From Stieleria varia (GTDB lineage Bacteria; Planctomycetota; Planctomycetia; Pirellulales; Pirellulaceae): a DNA stretch of 64,000 nucleotides. The stretch spans positions 5,518,001 through 5,582,000 of the forward strand of contig NZ_CP151726.1 of the NCBI RefSeq assembly GCF_038443385.1, given 5' to 3'. The translations under genes were made by a program, and so were the position numbers. Each line of letters opens with the position of its first letter. The stretch's first letter is position 1. Of this stretch, positions 12,001 to 18,446 are shown piece after piece. Under the pieces are notes generated by a model. That model saw nothing but the letters and a program-made list of their open reading frames with translations. It was not told the DNA's origin and did not search any database.

Positions 12001-13023
12001 GGTCACCACCAACTCGGTGATCACCTGTGAACGATCGGCCGTGTAGGACGTCCTGCCGTAGCTTGCCCCGATGCTGGAACTGACGTCTTCGAGCTGGTCA
12101 AAGCGGAGCGGTGAGTCCGATCGAGTCAGTAGCGACTCGCCTTCGAAGACCAACGGCGGTTGCTCAAGCCCGGCGACTCGTTCCAGATCACGAATCAACA
12201 CCGTCGTTCCATCGTCCCCGTCGTTGTTGATCAATCGCGCAGTGAGGATGACCTGAGTGCCTTTCTCAAGATGCGACAGATTGAAAAGGACTTCGTGTGT
12301 CGATTCGGATGTTTCGGTGTCTGGTGTAAACGTCGTCGCCGCGCCGCCGGCACCCGCCGCCGACTCGGACCAATTGAACTGAGCCGTCCGACCTGCCGAG
12401 TACGGCTGGCTGACTAAATTGCCGTCAACGTCGGTCACCGTCACTTCGAATGCGTCTTGCATCGCGCCGATCGACGACGTATCGAATTGTGGAGCGTCAA
12501 AACGCAATCGTAACCCATCGGTATCGGCGCCCAGGGTGACACGTGTTTCGATTTCAGTTCGCAGTGATTCTCCTTCGCTCAACAGGGCATCGCAACCGAC
12601 TGTCGTGTGGTCGCCTAGAATGCCGTCACCAGTCGCGGCAAACTTGAAAACCGGATCCGGGTTTTTCCCACCGAGCACATTGATCACAAGCAAGGCATCC
12701 AACGCGGTTGCCGAACCACTACAATTGACGTCGAACAACGGCGGAGTTTCGTTGTCGCCCACCTCGCTGTTGAGCTGCCGGGTTAATGGATCGCTGTAAC
12801 GATTTTGCCCCAATTCGTTGATGATGGTCAGTGCATCGAGTGCACTGGCGACGGTGTTTCCGTTGACATCCGCCGGGTACAGCGAGTTGTGCCAAACGGC
12901 GGCCGCCAACATTCGCCGCGATTCCAGTGCCTCGAAACGGCTGACGCGAGATCTTCGTCTTTTGCGGTTTTCGTGCGATTTCGTCCTTTTTTCAGACAAA
13001 ATCCTGAATCGTTCAATTTTCAC
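1..13023 (-). CDS. Giant secreted RHS/YD-repeat protein with FG-GAP, LamG and Ig-like domains (C-terminus off window)
   Basis: The frame is open without a stop from just below a TGA at 13045-13047 to base 1, at least 4341 codons. No ATG precedes the domains; GTG at 13023 is the best start, TTG at 12999 the alternative. In order (approximate residues): basic leader with an LESRRMLAA motif (30-40), typical of planctomycete exported proteins; two dockerin/EF-hand-like repeats (48-118); an Ig-like repeat (437-503); about 20 FG-GAP/VCBS blocks with DxNxDG calcium loops (620-1655); Ig-like repeats, one interrupted by a LamG domain (1795-1965); two SdrD-B-like domains (2038-2207); seven more He_PIG/cadherin-like repeats (2245-2875); RHS entry region from about 3078; YD repeats (3290-4185); and the RHS core with GLYYLQARFY and DPTG (4253-4316). 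The variable tip beyond the core lies outside the window. Likely a cell-surface adhesin, or a polymorphic toxin if the tip is a toxin. The domain reading is firm; the function is inferred. Confidence 0.9.
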   Translation of the reverse strand, partial: MKIERFRILSEKRTKSHENRKRRRSRVSRFEALESRRMLAAAVWHNSLYPADVNGNTVASALDALTIINELGQNRYSDPLTRQLNSEVGDNETPPLFDVNCSGSATALDALLVINVLGGKNPDPVFKFAATGDGILGDHTTVGCDALLSEGESLRTEIETRVTLGADTDGLRLRFDAPQFDTSSIGAMQDAFEVTVTDVDGNLVSQPYSAGRTAQFNWSESAAGAGGAATTFTPDTETSESTHEVLFNLSHLEKGTQVILTARLINNDGDDGTTVLIRDLERVAGLEQPPLVFEGESLLTRSDSPLRFDQLEDVSSSIGASYGRTSYTADRSQVITELVVTNLGNQAVTGQLVIVIDRISELDAVAMRPDGILPDGRPFFDMTGYLDGPLLPGDSTRPREIRFTNPGGNRFQYRLTTMGDLNVAPNAFESTPIDKIEATRSFRYVAQATDPDQQQLTYSIEAGPESMSVDPTSGEVVWPTVLADVGNHTVTIRATDPYGLFIDQKFSLAVVETLQNRPPNFVSEPVTDAIASSGFEITTVAIGDSPAGVNVISGFQGPRLVSINTGNQTVGVYAGKNNDRFDDAETYATGFPTADGQLFDVGYAVDIGLPEFRANDETNGIFGLDQGDLNGDGILDLVALYTYDAPSVGQNDQLVITGMLGEGNGDFGSPIEILRQNIGSGSNDIRNLLLRDVNGDGSLDVLAVERQRNPRLITILGHGDGTFDAAVEQTFSKTLSDFRTADIDEDGNLDLIGRTASLGFGASYEAVWLKGNGDGTFTEPIVIGSAGGDPNCCYATQQRPHDVLDLNGDGNLDIAFLTGNGVTIYHSDGNGNFTQPSGVTPTTALARDWIRGGDFNGDGIADLVFHHGERLEVLLGNGDGVTFTSLRGPETDGLLSNYAGTDDPVDVDGDGDLDLIFGHSSGDWTSTKVAINDGAGNFSITEYAMVDFSGDIQPFEAGDIARGAMFGDYNWDGVIDFSYFTSGADFNGVGIRLGTRPGEFGQTRTIPWVPGSRDEDALPGDFNGDGIVDLVDTVNDRVFLGVGDGSFAEPFPAVGVSRPGGFGSTADFNLDGLDDIVATRANQNGSRYYVALANGDGTFTVSDDQLVQSSFYGYSSTLIADFNQDGLPDFVAKSSVEQQIDVHINSPSDPGVFTRTFRITLPRGSNGTNISSWEESYAVADFTGDGIPDLAFAERNSDTDGLIKLIIMEGDGQGDFSRQGEQTIFDNGSQPGDFSAGDINSDGSVDLVAATTAGARVLINDGTGSFEFLSLFEYPGTEQRGRDSWLVDFDEDGQLDLIQTGANGNGPLIVRLGNGDGTFDAPQQLGLVGGIPGRISRNPFADLDGDGHLDFVYATGSVGNYSSDTASIFAGRRDDLVDLLAVDLNGDGNEEILAIQQQMERLQIFVGDNLGGFTRQPDLLTGRAPHAVAAVDLDSDGRLELLTANRTSRSLSVFTGSIDSGYTSAEFPVGLRPIDVAAADVDGDGNQDILVLDDAENALWLFLGDGTTTLGTPTPFALGDKPSRFSIADATGDGILDAVMTLPDTQRLMILPGDGMGAFGAPIYVDLAEAPSDVAVVDLNDDGNPDLAATLTNLNVLSVLYGRGNDQFSRAQHIQVGESPSRVTLADADEDGRMDFVVANSGDATASVIYNRFDPNEVYRYDADAIDPDDDHLTYAIVDGPGGMIINSETGALLWAAAPDQVGVHDVTISADDGRGGIATQSFKIDVVAARENAAPLIATQSQATIGAGETFTYQATALDNDRDALRYRLIDAPPGATIDPTTGLVEWDGRGTALIFSPYGDPGEVRVAASDSLKPASTTIEGWFNIHKLTASNGASLFFSLPGAHGQAYYLRSLFNDRFQLIMDFDGAKIDFQPRYQFQVDKWIHIALTVDDASKTATIWVDGKVIGSTTIPDSIGYSNSGTLNVGEAGSWKTQATIENFRIWNVAFTGTEIDELMTTQYENDARLALDFRFEDTRMLSVQDHSVYGNTGFRISNGLLPQSVTGLTDAGSHTFTVSVEDGRGGYDEQTFTVNVAPELRGSIAGHLFDDLDGDGVQDDGSENPAEPSLQGWQLYIDTNGNAYPDPGEPQAITDASGDYQFDGLLPGEYPVRISPVAGYDVPTVETNVDVEVNEETAFDLAIEQLSLSHVRGQLRTEDGDAIAYWKVYADLDGNGGRDTDEPMATSDRNGNFSLTGLVAGDYTIRLDLPAGWADVAGRDGLDVTVAVDEVLTGQDFTLTPTNTSVTGGVHFVTMPPAEVEARQVYRYASVAFGILNPAIVYDLSLAPDGMSVDPTSGLLAWRPTINQVGQHTVILRATADDGSISLHDFNIDVTAPNFAPAITRLPAPLGFVGIKHVYDVVAQDAEQETVTYALVGENHSASIDPDSGRFTWTPTVAGDYEFTIRASDMSGASTEEVFIVSVSAATPTVALGDLTGPRTSFPLTQKTVTRIAAVDSIGRPVDWSITSGPAGLSIGSDGVMTWTPAVSQFGQHPVSLAATDADGQVFVVPLLLDVVGSLVNATPVVNSTPTTSAVVGREYQYDILASDVDGDPLSFDLLDAPAGMSIDAGRGTIRWTPAADQLGESDVVVRVADTFGAETTQSFKLRVSRTGGPPIIASFPESEASVGVAYFYSVKAKDAESDPLVYRLLTAPSGMTIAELTGEITWTPTIDQLGQQSVVIEVSDGIGGAATQTFAILVSDGVPNAPPTIDNVSPRFAAVSDVYSHVVSAADPEGTTLTYSLSESPTGMTISPTSGQINWTPVAGQDGKHVVTIRVTDVGGAAAIESFELDVLAQNTEPVINGIAPVDVAAGAEFRYDVLASDADLDRLTFDLLTSPAGATIDTFGRIRWQTSVAQIGDHDFEVRVNDPRGGEVTQSFTLAVIEDLVPPKVSLIENLGDGSRNILPWQGPFRVFVKAIDNVAVASLTLTANGKDIPLDAAGTATFTFEEWTFSTINATATAIDTNGNATTKTIQFDYDFPEGWSGAGTTDIPTAAITSPADTGTVTGMVSIVGTAAHEDLFGYKLSYRHIDETRFTEFHESTTAVTNGELGVWDTSLLLNDEYVIRLEVATNAGVVNVAEHHVGLAGELKLGNFRLSFTDMVIPVAGIPIEITRIYDTLQADREGDFGYGWRLEYRNTDLRVGLPKSGLEDIGIYTPMRPGVKVYLNVPGQGRQGFTFNPDIRVLPGFGGQNLTLARPRFTPDPGVTSTLSTGTSGYLQVNELGELYAPGGIPYNPASPAFGGAYVLTTRDGIVYRVNGSNGTLSSAADRNRNTLKFSSSGITTSSGLSVNIGRDALGRINRITDLNGESTFYTYDPSGDLTAVQDREGNLTLFEYSTGREHYLTRVEDPLGRTTGRTEYDENGRLSTLVDIGGNAVQVSIDPTAQSETIIDAHGNETLVVYDSYGNVVQSTDTLGNTRWYEYDSNRNRIASVDPLGNRYTRTFNANGFVTSRIDPLGNRENLVRDSFGVLLSYSNALGNTTRFENDQAGNITVETLADGSQSRFEYDSAGNLLKSFDANGAVTTNQFDAAGRILSVVSPEGTRQAYEYNANGNLVAVISFVSINGVLEARRETRTFDAEGRGTGLTNVAGDRVRVFFDAAGQPTRSEGPLGRSSETTYSESGQPTNLRSGNVDLLQASRDPAESTESMTMANGVQMVITRDSLGQIVSKSVMDEQGNVAGSPETLSYDKNGRIIGVSDANGSLSNFEYDAAGRRTGVTAGAEKQTLQYDAVGRVTSETANGKSGSVVYDEVGQLIRTELSNGSDIEFEYDQVGNLIAEYQDGILLSRYSYDLDGNLTQVIDADGHATTYERDEFGRVVSFTDSLGRETTYGYDKLGNRTRLERPDGSILEYKFNARGELTEIVQPSGISTKIVYDEFGRVTQRTGGNLPVVDFVYDEKGYLASVGDSSQQSTFAYDSFGRVDTQTLPSGRTAQYTYTTNGQVASIETPGGTRRYTYTPTGLVATVQDTSGGITSYTYDNLERLVETQFPNATTQQVVYNDDGFVAQQSLRGADGQVLQQFVYRYSTSGRLVSETLHDGSVTEFTYIASGALSSEKRTDSFGVETLIEYRYDAVGNRLAKTVNGTRIESYFYDKNDRLLRIETNDATIQFAYTDDGQIAERLIDQDNVTRYLWDDAGRLTKVTVTAAGVTMTEEYLYDSFGVRTAIIRDGERIDLIYDVTRGDLTVLETIDSDSNVIESHTYSNGLVSTTKDETIYAVADSRGSIRIGTAANGVTRFSQTYDAFGEPLEELYPGLTIGMNGQTYDAFSGLYYLQARFYSARDGLFLSPDLAEGLEWLPQSHHDYAYAWNDPVNLDDPTGLSPLTEQIVGLSIQQKVILSLAVG

Positions 13024-13126
13024 AGGACAAAACTCGCGTTCGAATCAAGGGACTGCCAATGACAATCTCTTCGCAAACGTCTTACAGCAAAATATCCAAA
13101 TTTGTCGTCGCCTGCCTCAATGAAGA

Positions 13127-16100
13127 CTACCGATACTCGAGCCCCTTGAGCGGCCAGCCATCGGCGTCGGGAATCGCGCCGAGGTCCTTTCGGTCACTCG
13201 CCGCGTTCTCGCCCGGTGATCCGGCCTGCAGGCGTAGGTCACTGTTCTTGAGACCGGAGAATCGTACTCCAAACATGGGTTCCTCACCGGTGATACAATC
13301 ACTCATCACAATGTTGAGTCCGTTCAAATGATCGAGAGAACGGCCCTCGGGCGTCGTGGCGGTGTAGGCGACACCCTTTTCGTCATCGTCGAACACAGCG
13401 TGTTCGTTTGTTGCTGACCAAACGAGACAACGCTGCAGGTTGACGGCGCGTGGAGGATGTCGCATGTTCGTACCAAACACAAATCGTGAACCGATAAAGA
13501 TAGAATCCTTGACTTGATAGAGACTGTCTTGGTCGAACACGTTGTACCCGTGCGTGGCCGAGTCTGGTGCAGGCGTTTCGAGCAATGTGCAATGGTTGAT
13601 CGTGAATTGCGCCAGGTAAGAGCCGCCCAACCTCCCCACACAGTTCTGCAGGGTGAAACGATTGGCTTTCGACTCTGCCGCAACCCGATTGTGAAGGCGG
13701 CAGTTGATGAGTTCGCTCTTCGCACCGTCTGACATTTGTACGCAGCCCCAAACATCGAGGCTGTCGATCAAAATGCCGTCTGCGTCGACGATTAAAAACG
13801 CTGCGACCCTGCTGCGATGACCGTGAATCGTCAGATCGGCAACGTTCACGTCCAGACGGCCACCGTCGACCGGATAGTCACCCGTTTCCAATTCCAGTGT
13901 CTGACCCGGTTTAGCAATTTGGATCGCGTCTTCGAGAGTCAACGTGTCATCGCCGCCCAGCGGAGACACTCGAATGACTCCAGCGTCCGAGTTTGGTTTC
14001 TGCAAAGCGTTGTGGTCTATTCTCAACGGCCAGCCGTCTTCACTGGTCCGTGGTCCCAAATCGCCGCCATCGCTTGCCTTCCCTCTGGCTGGTGAATCCA
14101 CGTCGAGAAATACGTCGCGTCGCATCAATTCGAGTTTGACATTTTGTTCTAGTTTTGGATCCACGCCCACCAGACAATTTGAAAGCGAGATCCCTGGCGT
14201 TTTGCTAAGTTCCGCCAAGGCCCGACGCGAAGCAATTTCATACGACGGAATTTCCCGAATCGCAAAGTTATCGGTCTCGCTAAACAACAGGCAGTTTTCA
14301 AACCCAATGACCGGTGGATTTTTTATGTCCAGGGTCGAGAAAAGATGCTCCTCTGCCCAAAGTATCGAATCCTTCATTGTATGCTTGGATTCACCGAGCA
14401 CCTCCATGTGCCAATAGGGCTGTGCATTCGCGTCGTTGTAGCTGAGTAGGAGGCATCGCGTGGCGGTCACTGTGGAACCGAAGCCTCCACGCAGACAACC
14501 GACACTATTGTGAATATTGACCCGTGAGCGAATTCCCGAATTCGCCGAAGCTTTTCCGGTGCTGATCGTCTTCGCGCGGCAATTCAGCATGTTGAGATCA
14601 AACGCTTTTTTGTCATCGTGGATGAGATGCCAGAAGCACAAGCTATCGAGCGAAAGCTTGTCAGCGTCCTGCAAGATCGATCCATGATAATAGCTCTGAT
14701 TTCCACGGATCGTCAGGCCGGGTGTGGTGATTCGTAAAAGGTCATTTCCGTCTTTGGCCTTCTCAGTTCCCCCAAGGTAGTAACCTGAAACCAATTCCAG
14801 TGTCTGACCCGGTTTAGCTATTTTTATTGCGTCTTCGAGCGTCAACGTGCCATCGCCGCCCAGCGGAGACACTCGAATGACTCCGGCGTCCGATTTTGGG
14901 TTCAGCAAAGCGTTGAGGTCTATTCTCAATGGCCAGCCGTCTTCACTGGTCCGTGGTCCCAAATCGCCGCCATCGCTTGCCTTCCCTCTGGCTGGTGAAT
15001 CCACGTCGAGACTGAGGTCGCGTTCCATCAAATCGGTTTTGACGTTTTGATGGAGTTTTGGATCTATACCCACCAGACAGTTTGACAGCGAGACACCTGG
15101 ACTTTCTTGAAGGTCGCCAAGGATCGGACGCGAGGCGATCTCGTACGAGGGAACTTCGCGAATCGCAAAGTTGTCGGTCTCACTAAACAATAGGCTATTA
15201 TCAAAATCAATGACCGGTGGGTTCTTTATATCCACTGTCGAGAAGAGATAATCCTCTGCCCAAAGTATCGAATCCTTGATCGTATGCTTGGATTCACCGA
15301 GCACCTGCATGTCTCGATAGCCCGGCATCTTCTCGTCGTTGTAGCAGAGGAGAAGACACTGCGTGGCTGTCACTGTGGAGCCGTAGCCTCCACTCAAGCA
15401 ACACACACTATTGTGAATATTGACACGGGAGCGAATTCGCGACTGAGACGAACTTCGTCCCGTACTGATCGTCTTCGCTCGGCAGTTCAGCACGTCGAGA
15501 TCAAACGATTTGTTGTCATCGTGTTTGAGACGCCAGAAACTCACCCCATCAAGAGTCAGTTGGTCAGCATCCTGTTCGATTGCTCCATGTAAATAGCTTT
15601 GGTTTCCACGGATCGTCAGCCGAGGCGTAGAAACTCGGAAAACTGTGCTGCCAATCTCATCCTTATCGGTTGATCCAAGATAGTATCCAGAGACCAGGTC
15701 CAGTGTTTGACCCGGCTTTGCTCGTTCGAGCGCCTCGACCAAAGTCAAAGTGCCGTCGCGGCCATCGGGCGAGACTTTGATCACACCATACGCTGCCAGA
15801 TTTGCCGGAGCTGGATCCGAATCTTGAGAAGCGACACCCTCGGTATTGCCGACACCGATTTCCAATTCGGAGCCGCCGTGTTTGAATTTTACGTAGAACC
15901 AAATCCCGGCCAACATGACTGCTGCGGACACCGCCAACAGCCAGGTAAGCTGCCTGTTCTGACGACCGTCTCCCTTCGCGTTGACTTGTGGTTCCGCATC
16001 GGCGTCAGTGTCGGACAGCGAGTGATCGGCACCAATCGTTGGCTCCAGTGCCGATGACGTTTTCTCGCCGATGGTCCAAACCTTAGCCAACAATCTTGAC

Positions 16101-17311
16101 AGATCGCTGCCTTCGCAAAACGGCTCGATGCGTTGGGCCAACTCAAATGGGGTTTGAATTCTTGCCTTCAAATCCTTTTCGAGCATCCGATGAATGAGGT
16201 CGGCGACCGCGGGAGGTACATCTGCTCGCAACGTTTCGATCCGCTGAATGTCATCGTTCGCCATCGCGGAAAGTTTGGACAACGTGCCGTACTGCTCGGT
16301 GTGGTGGTACGGTGTCTTGCCTGTCAGCAGGCGAAACAACGATGCGCCCAACGCGTAGATATCGGCTCGAATATCAACGGTATGGGTGTCGCTGATTTGC
16401 TCAGGTGCCATGTAGTCGATGGTCCCCATCATTTGACCGGTGTTCGTCAATTCCTTGGTTGGCGAATCCCCCAGCAATGCCAGACCCATGTCCATGACTT
16501 TGACGATCGCTGGTTGAGAGACCAGCCAAGTTGCAGTTTGAGGGGAAATCCACCGTGTGCCGGATTCGATTTCCTCTGGAACACGCTGAGTCGGCTGGAC
16601 GGCCAACATCAAATTGGATGGCTTGATGTCGCGGTGGACCAGGTGGTGCTGACTGGCGTAGTCAAGTGCAACGGCGGCCTGTCGGATGATTTCGCAGGCG
16701 TCGGCGACCCTTAGTGCCCCGAATCGCCTACCGACATCGGACACATCGAGACCGTACACCAATTCCATCGCCAAATAGTGAGTCCCGTCGACTTCGCCCG
16801 CGTCCATGGCGCGAACCAAATTGGGATGATCCAAGCAACCTATGGCCCGCATTTCGCGTCGGAATCGCTCAATGCTCGCTCGATCGTGAAGCCGATCGCT
16901 AGGCAGGACTTTAATAGCGACCTGTTTATTCAGCTCCGTATGAAGGGCTGAGTATACCGCCCCCATTCCGCCACGGCCGATCAATTGCTGGGCGCGGTAC
17001 CGGCCAAAAACGGGCAAGGACTGGGGCTGGATCTCCGCCTGTTGGCTCGAATCGGCATTCCTGAAATGAGACGGATCAATCGCCTCGATCCTTTGGGAAA
17101 CTTTGGCGAGCGCCGGCTCACACTCGAACTCGTTGTCGACGTTCCGCATGCCCAAGACTGACAAGAGAGTATCACCATCACCGTGGCAATGCGTGACTTC
17201 CTGAAGACAATCGACGCAGGTCTCCACGTGCTCTGCGATCAATTGCAATGGTTCGGCGGCTAGCTTTCCCAATGCAAAGGCCTTGAGCTTTCGTGAATCG
17301 GGGCAGGGCAT
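13127..17311 (-). CDS. Membrane Ser/Thr protein kinase with triplicated beta-helix-like extracellular region
   Basis: About 1394 residues from ATG at 17311; GTG at 17320 is an alternative start. The N-terminus has a zinc-finger-like motif (EHVETCVDC, about residues 27-36) resembling anti-sigma zinc fingers. The kinase domain (about 103-390) has a glycine loop GRGGMG, VAIK lysine, HRDIKPSN catalytic loop and DMG in place of DFG. A membrane segment at about 452-475 separates it from a C-terminal region made of three related modules, each opening with VSPxGxDxTLTLxxA and PGQTL, with a pectate-lyase or parallel beta-helix look. The first two modules are almost identical in places and sit exactly 903 bp apart. 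It lies 186 bp downstream of an ECF sigma gene, a common planctomycete pairing, so it may modulate that sigma factor in response to an extracellular ligand. The kinase call is firm; the ligand-sensing role is inferred. Confidence 0.92.
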   Translation of the reverse strand: MPCPDSRKLKAFALGKLAAEPLQLIAEHVETCVDCLQEVTHCHGDGDTLLSVLGMRNVDNEFECEPALAKVSQRIEAIDPSHFRNADSSQQAEIQPQSLPVFGRYRAQQLIGRGGMGAVYSALHTELNKQVAIKVLPSDRLHDRASIERFRREMRAIGCLDHPNLVRAMDAGEVDGTHYLAMELVYGLDVSDVGRRFGALRVADACEIIRQAAVALDYASQHHLVHRDIKPSNLMLAVQPTQRVPEEIESGTRWISPQTATWLVSQPAIVKVMDMGLALLGDSPTKELTNTGQMMGTIDYMAPEQISDTHTVDIRADIYALGASLFRLLTGKTPYHHTEQYGTLSKLSAMANDDIQRIETLRADVPPAVADLIHRMLEKDLKARIQTPFELAQRIEPFCEGSDLSRLLAKVWTIGEKTSSALEPTIGADHSLSDTDADAEPQVNAKGDGRQNRQLTWLLAVSAAVMLAGIWFYVKFKHGGSELEIGVGNTEGVASQDSDPAPANLAAYGVIKVSPDGRDGTLTLVEALERAKPGQTLDLVSGYYLGSTDKDEIGSTVFRVSTPRLTIRGNQSYLHGAIEQDADQLTLDGVSFWRLKHDDNKSFDLDVLNCRAKTISTGRSSSQSRIRSRVNIHNSVCCLSGGYGSTVTATQCLLLCYNDEKMPGYRDMQVLGESKHTIKDSILWAEDYLFSTVDIKNPPVIDFDNSLLFSETDNFAIREVPSYEIASRPILGDLQESPGVSLSNCLVGIDPKLHQNVKTDLMERDLSLDVDSPARGKASDGGDLGPRTSEDGWPLRIDLNALLNPKSDAGVIRVSPLGGDGTLTLEDAIKIAKPGQTLELVSGYYLGGTEKAKDGNDLLRITTPGLTIRGNQSYYHGSILQDADKLSLDSLCFWHLIHDDKKAFDLNMLNCRAKTISTGKASANSGIRSRVNIHNSVGCLRGGFGSTVTATRCLLLSYNDANAQPYWHMEVLGESKHTMKDSILWAEEHLFSTLDIKNPPVIGFENCLLFSETDNFAIREIPSYEIASRRALAELSKTPGISLSNCLVGVDPKLEQNVKLELMRRDVFLDVDSPARGKASDGGDLGPRTSEDGWPLRIDHNALQKPNSDAGVIRVSPLGGDDTLTLEDAIQIAKPGQTLELETGDYPVDGGRLDVNVADLTIHGHRSRVAAFLIVDADGILIDSLDVWGCVQMSDGAKSELINCRLHNRVAAESKANRFTLQNCVGRLGGSYLAQFTINHCTLLETPAPDSATHGYNVFDQDSLYQVKDSIFIGSRFVFGTNMRHPPRAVNLQRCLVWSATNEHAVFDDDEKGVAYTATTPEGRSLDHLNGLNIVMSDCITGEEPMFGVRFSGLKNSDLRLQAGSPGENAASDRKDLGAIPDADGWPLKGLEYR
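13961..15766 (-). repeat. Intragenic tandem duplication, 903-bp unit
   Basis: Positions 13961-14863 and 14864-15766 are two copies of one coding unit in the kinase gene. The register is 903 bp, exactly 301 codons, checked at two points: 13961/14864 and 14363/15266. The stretch around 13930-14105 is nearly identical to that around 14830-15010. A third, more diverged unit follows at about 13130-13960. The pattern suggests recent duplication or gene conversion inside the extracellular region. Confidence 0.85.
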
Positions 17312-17497
17312 TTTGTTCACAACTATTTGTCCGTGGCGAATGGTGCTCGTTGCGTAGCTCAACTCCGAAGGCGACGCCGCTTCGGATAAACCACCTTCGC
17401 ATGGGGAAGGCGCTGGGTGCCAAACCGCAAGGGAATCTGGCAACAGGGTGCTGGAAAGCTCTTCGATGTTTCCTTACACGAAAATCTAAATGCACCT

Positions 17498-18085
17498 TTA
17501 CCAGTCGATCGCGCCCTCCAGTTCGCTTCTCAATCTCGCCAAAACCCGGGACTTCGCCGTGTAAACTGATGCGATGGAAATGCCCAAGTCTTCTGCGACT
17601 CGGTTGGGCTGATGCCCCTCCACGCATACATTCCAAAACGCTTGCCATGTGGTTGGCTGGAAATCTGTCTTCACCAATTGCGCGGCACGGCGAGCCAGAG
17701 CGGCCAACGCGTCACGAGGCTCGTCCAGTGATTCCTCCGGAGCAGCATGAATGAACTGGTTGGCCGTCGAACCGCCGCGGGCAATCGGTCCTCGGGTCTT
17801 GGCACGGGCGAGGTCGGTGATCTTGTGTCGCGCGATGCCCCACAACCAGCCTCGGAATCCACTGCCTTTTTTAGGCTCAAACCGATCGATCCCAGACGCG
17901 ACTGCTAAGAAGACCTCCTGCACCAAGTCTCCTGCATCCTCACCCTGCAGATTTCTCCTTCTGGCCCAACTGTACACCAGCGGGCCGTAAAGACGCGTGA
18001 AGCGAATCCAGGCTTCTGAATCGCGGTCTTGGACGCGACGAATCAATGATGCAGAAGTGCTTGATTGGGTCACAATGGCATTCAC
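17498..18085 (-). CDS. ECF RNA polymerase sigma factor
   Basis: A 195-residue protein with sigma region 2 (about 15-90; DLVQEVFLAVASG, then WLWGIARHKITD) and a region 4 helix-turn-helix (about 140-190; NRVAEDLGISIASVYTAKS). Length and motifs fit extracytoplasmic-function sigma-70 factors. The start is GTG at 18085 without a strong Shine-Dalgarno sequence. The membrane kinase gene follows on the same strand, so the pair probably forms one signalling unit in which phosphorylation or the kinase's zinc-finger-like head controls the sigma factor. Its target promoters cannot be read from the window. Confidence 0.93.
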   Translation of the reverse strand: MNAIVTQSSTSASLIRRVQDRDSEAWIRFTRLYGPLVYSWARRRNLQGEDAGDLVQEVFLAVASGIDRFEPKKGSGFRGWLWGIARHKITDLARAKTRGPIARGGSTANQFIHAAPEESLDEPRDALAALARRAAQLVKTDFQPTTWQAFWNVCVEGHQPNRVAEDLGISIASVYTAKSRVLARLRSELEGAIDW

Positions 18086-18446
18086 AAGCAGATAAGAAAT
18101 TCAGTTCAATCGACCAACCGCTCTGCTGAGCTATTGGATGATACCTGACCCGCACTTCGTCAGCAATTCATTTCACGCGATTGGTGGTTTCCATTGACAG
18201 ATATCGCAACTCGGCAAGAAGCTCACGATTCTCCCAATCAAGAGGCTCCCATTGAGAACGCATCAGGGCGGCGGAGTTGTTGCTCGGCGGATGGAGGGGC
18301 GTCTCGCCTCCTGATCGATCTCTCAGTTCCGAGCCACCCTCAAGCCGATCAAAGGCGTCCCTAACTTGTAATCAGGAAAGGTACATCAGAAGCGACTCGT
18401 TTGCCGAAACTTGACACATTACACCATGCCAGCGATCGAGTTTGGT
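18086..18446. other. Intergenic region with a possible remnant reading frame
   Basis: This 361-bp gap separates the glycosyltransferase stop from the sigma start. On the minus strand a frame is open from a TGA near 18373 to a TGA at about 18171. It ends in a protein-like tail (LDWENRELLAELRYLSM) but has no convincing start upstream, so it may be a decayed gene end or chance. The sigma promoter should lie in the 100-200 bp above 18085; no consensus was recognised. No terminator hairpin was identified. Confidence 0.35.
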
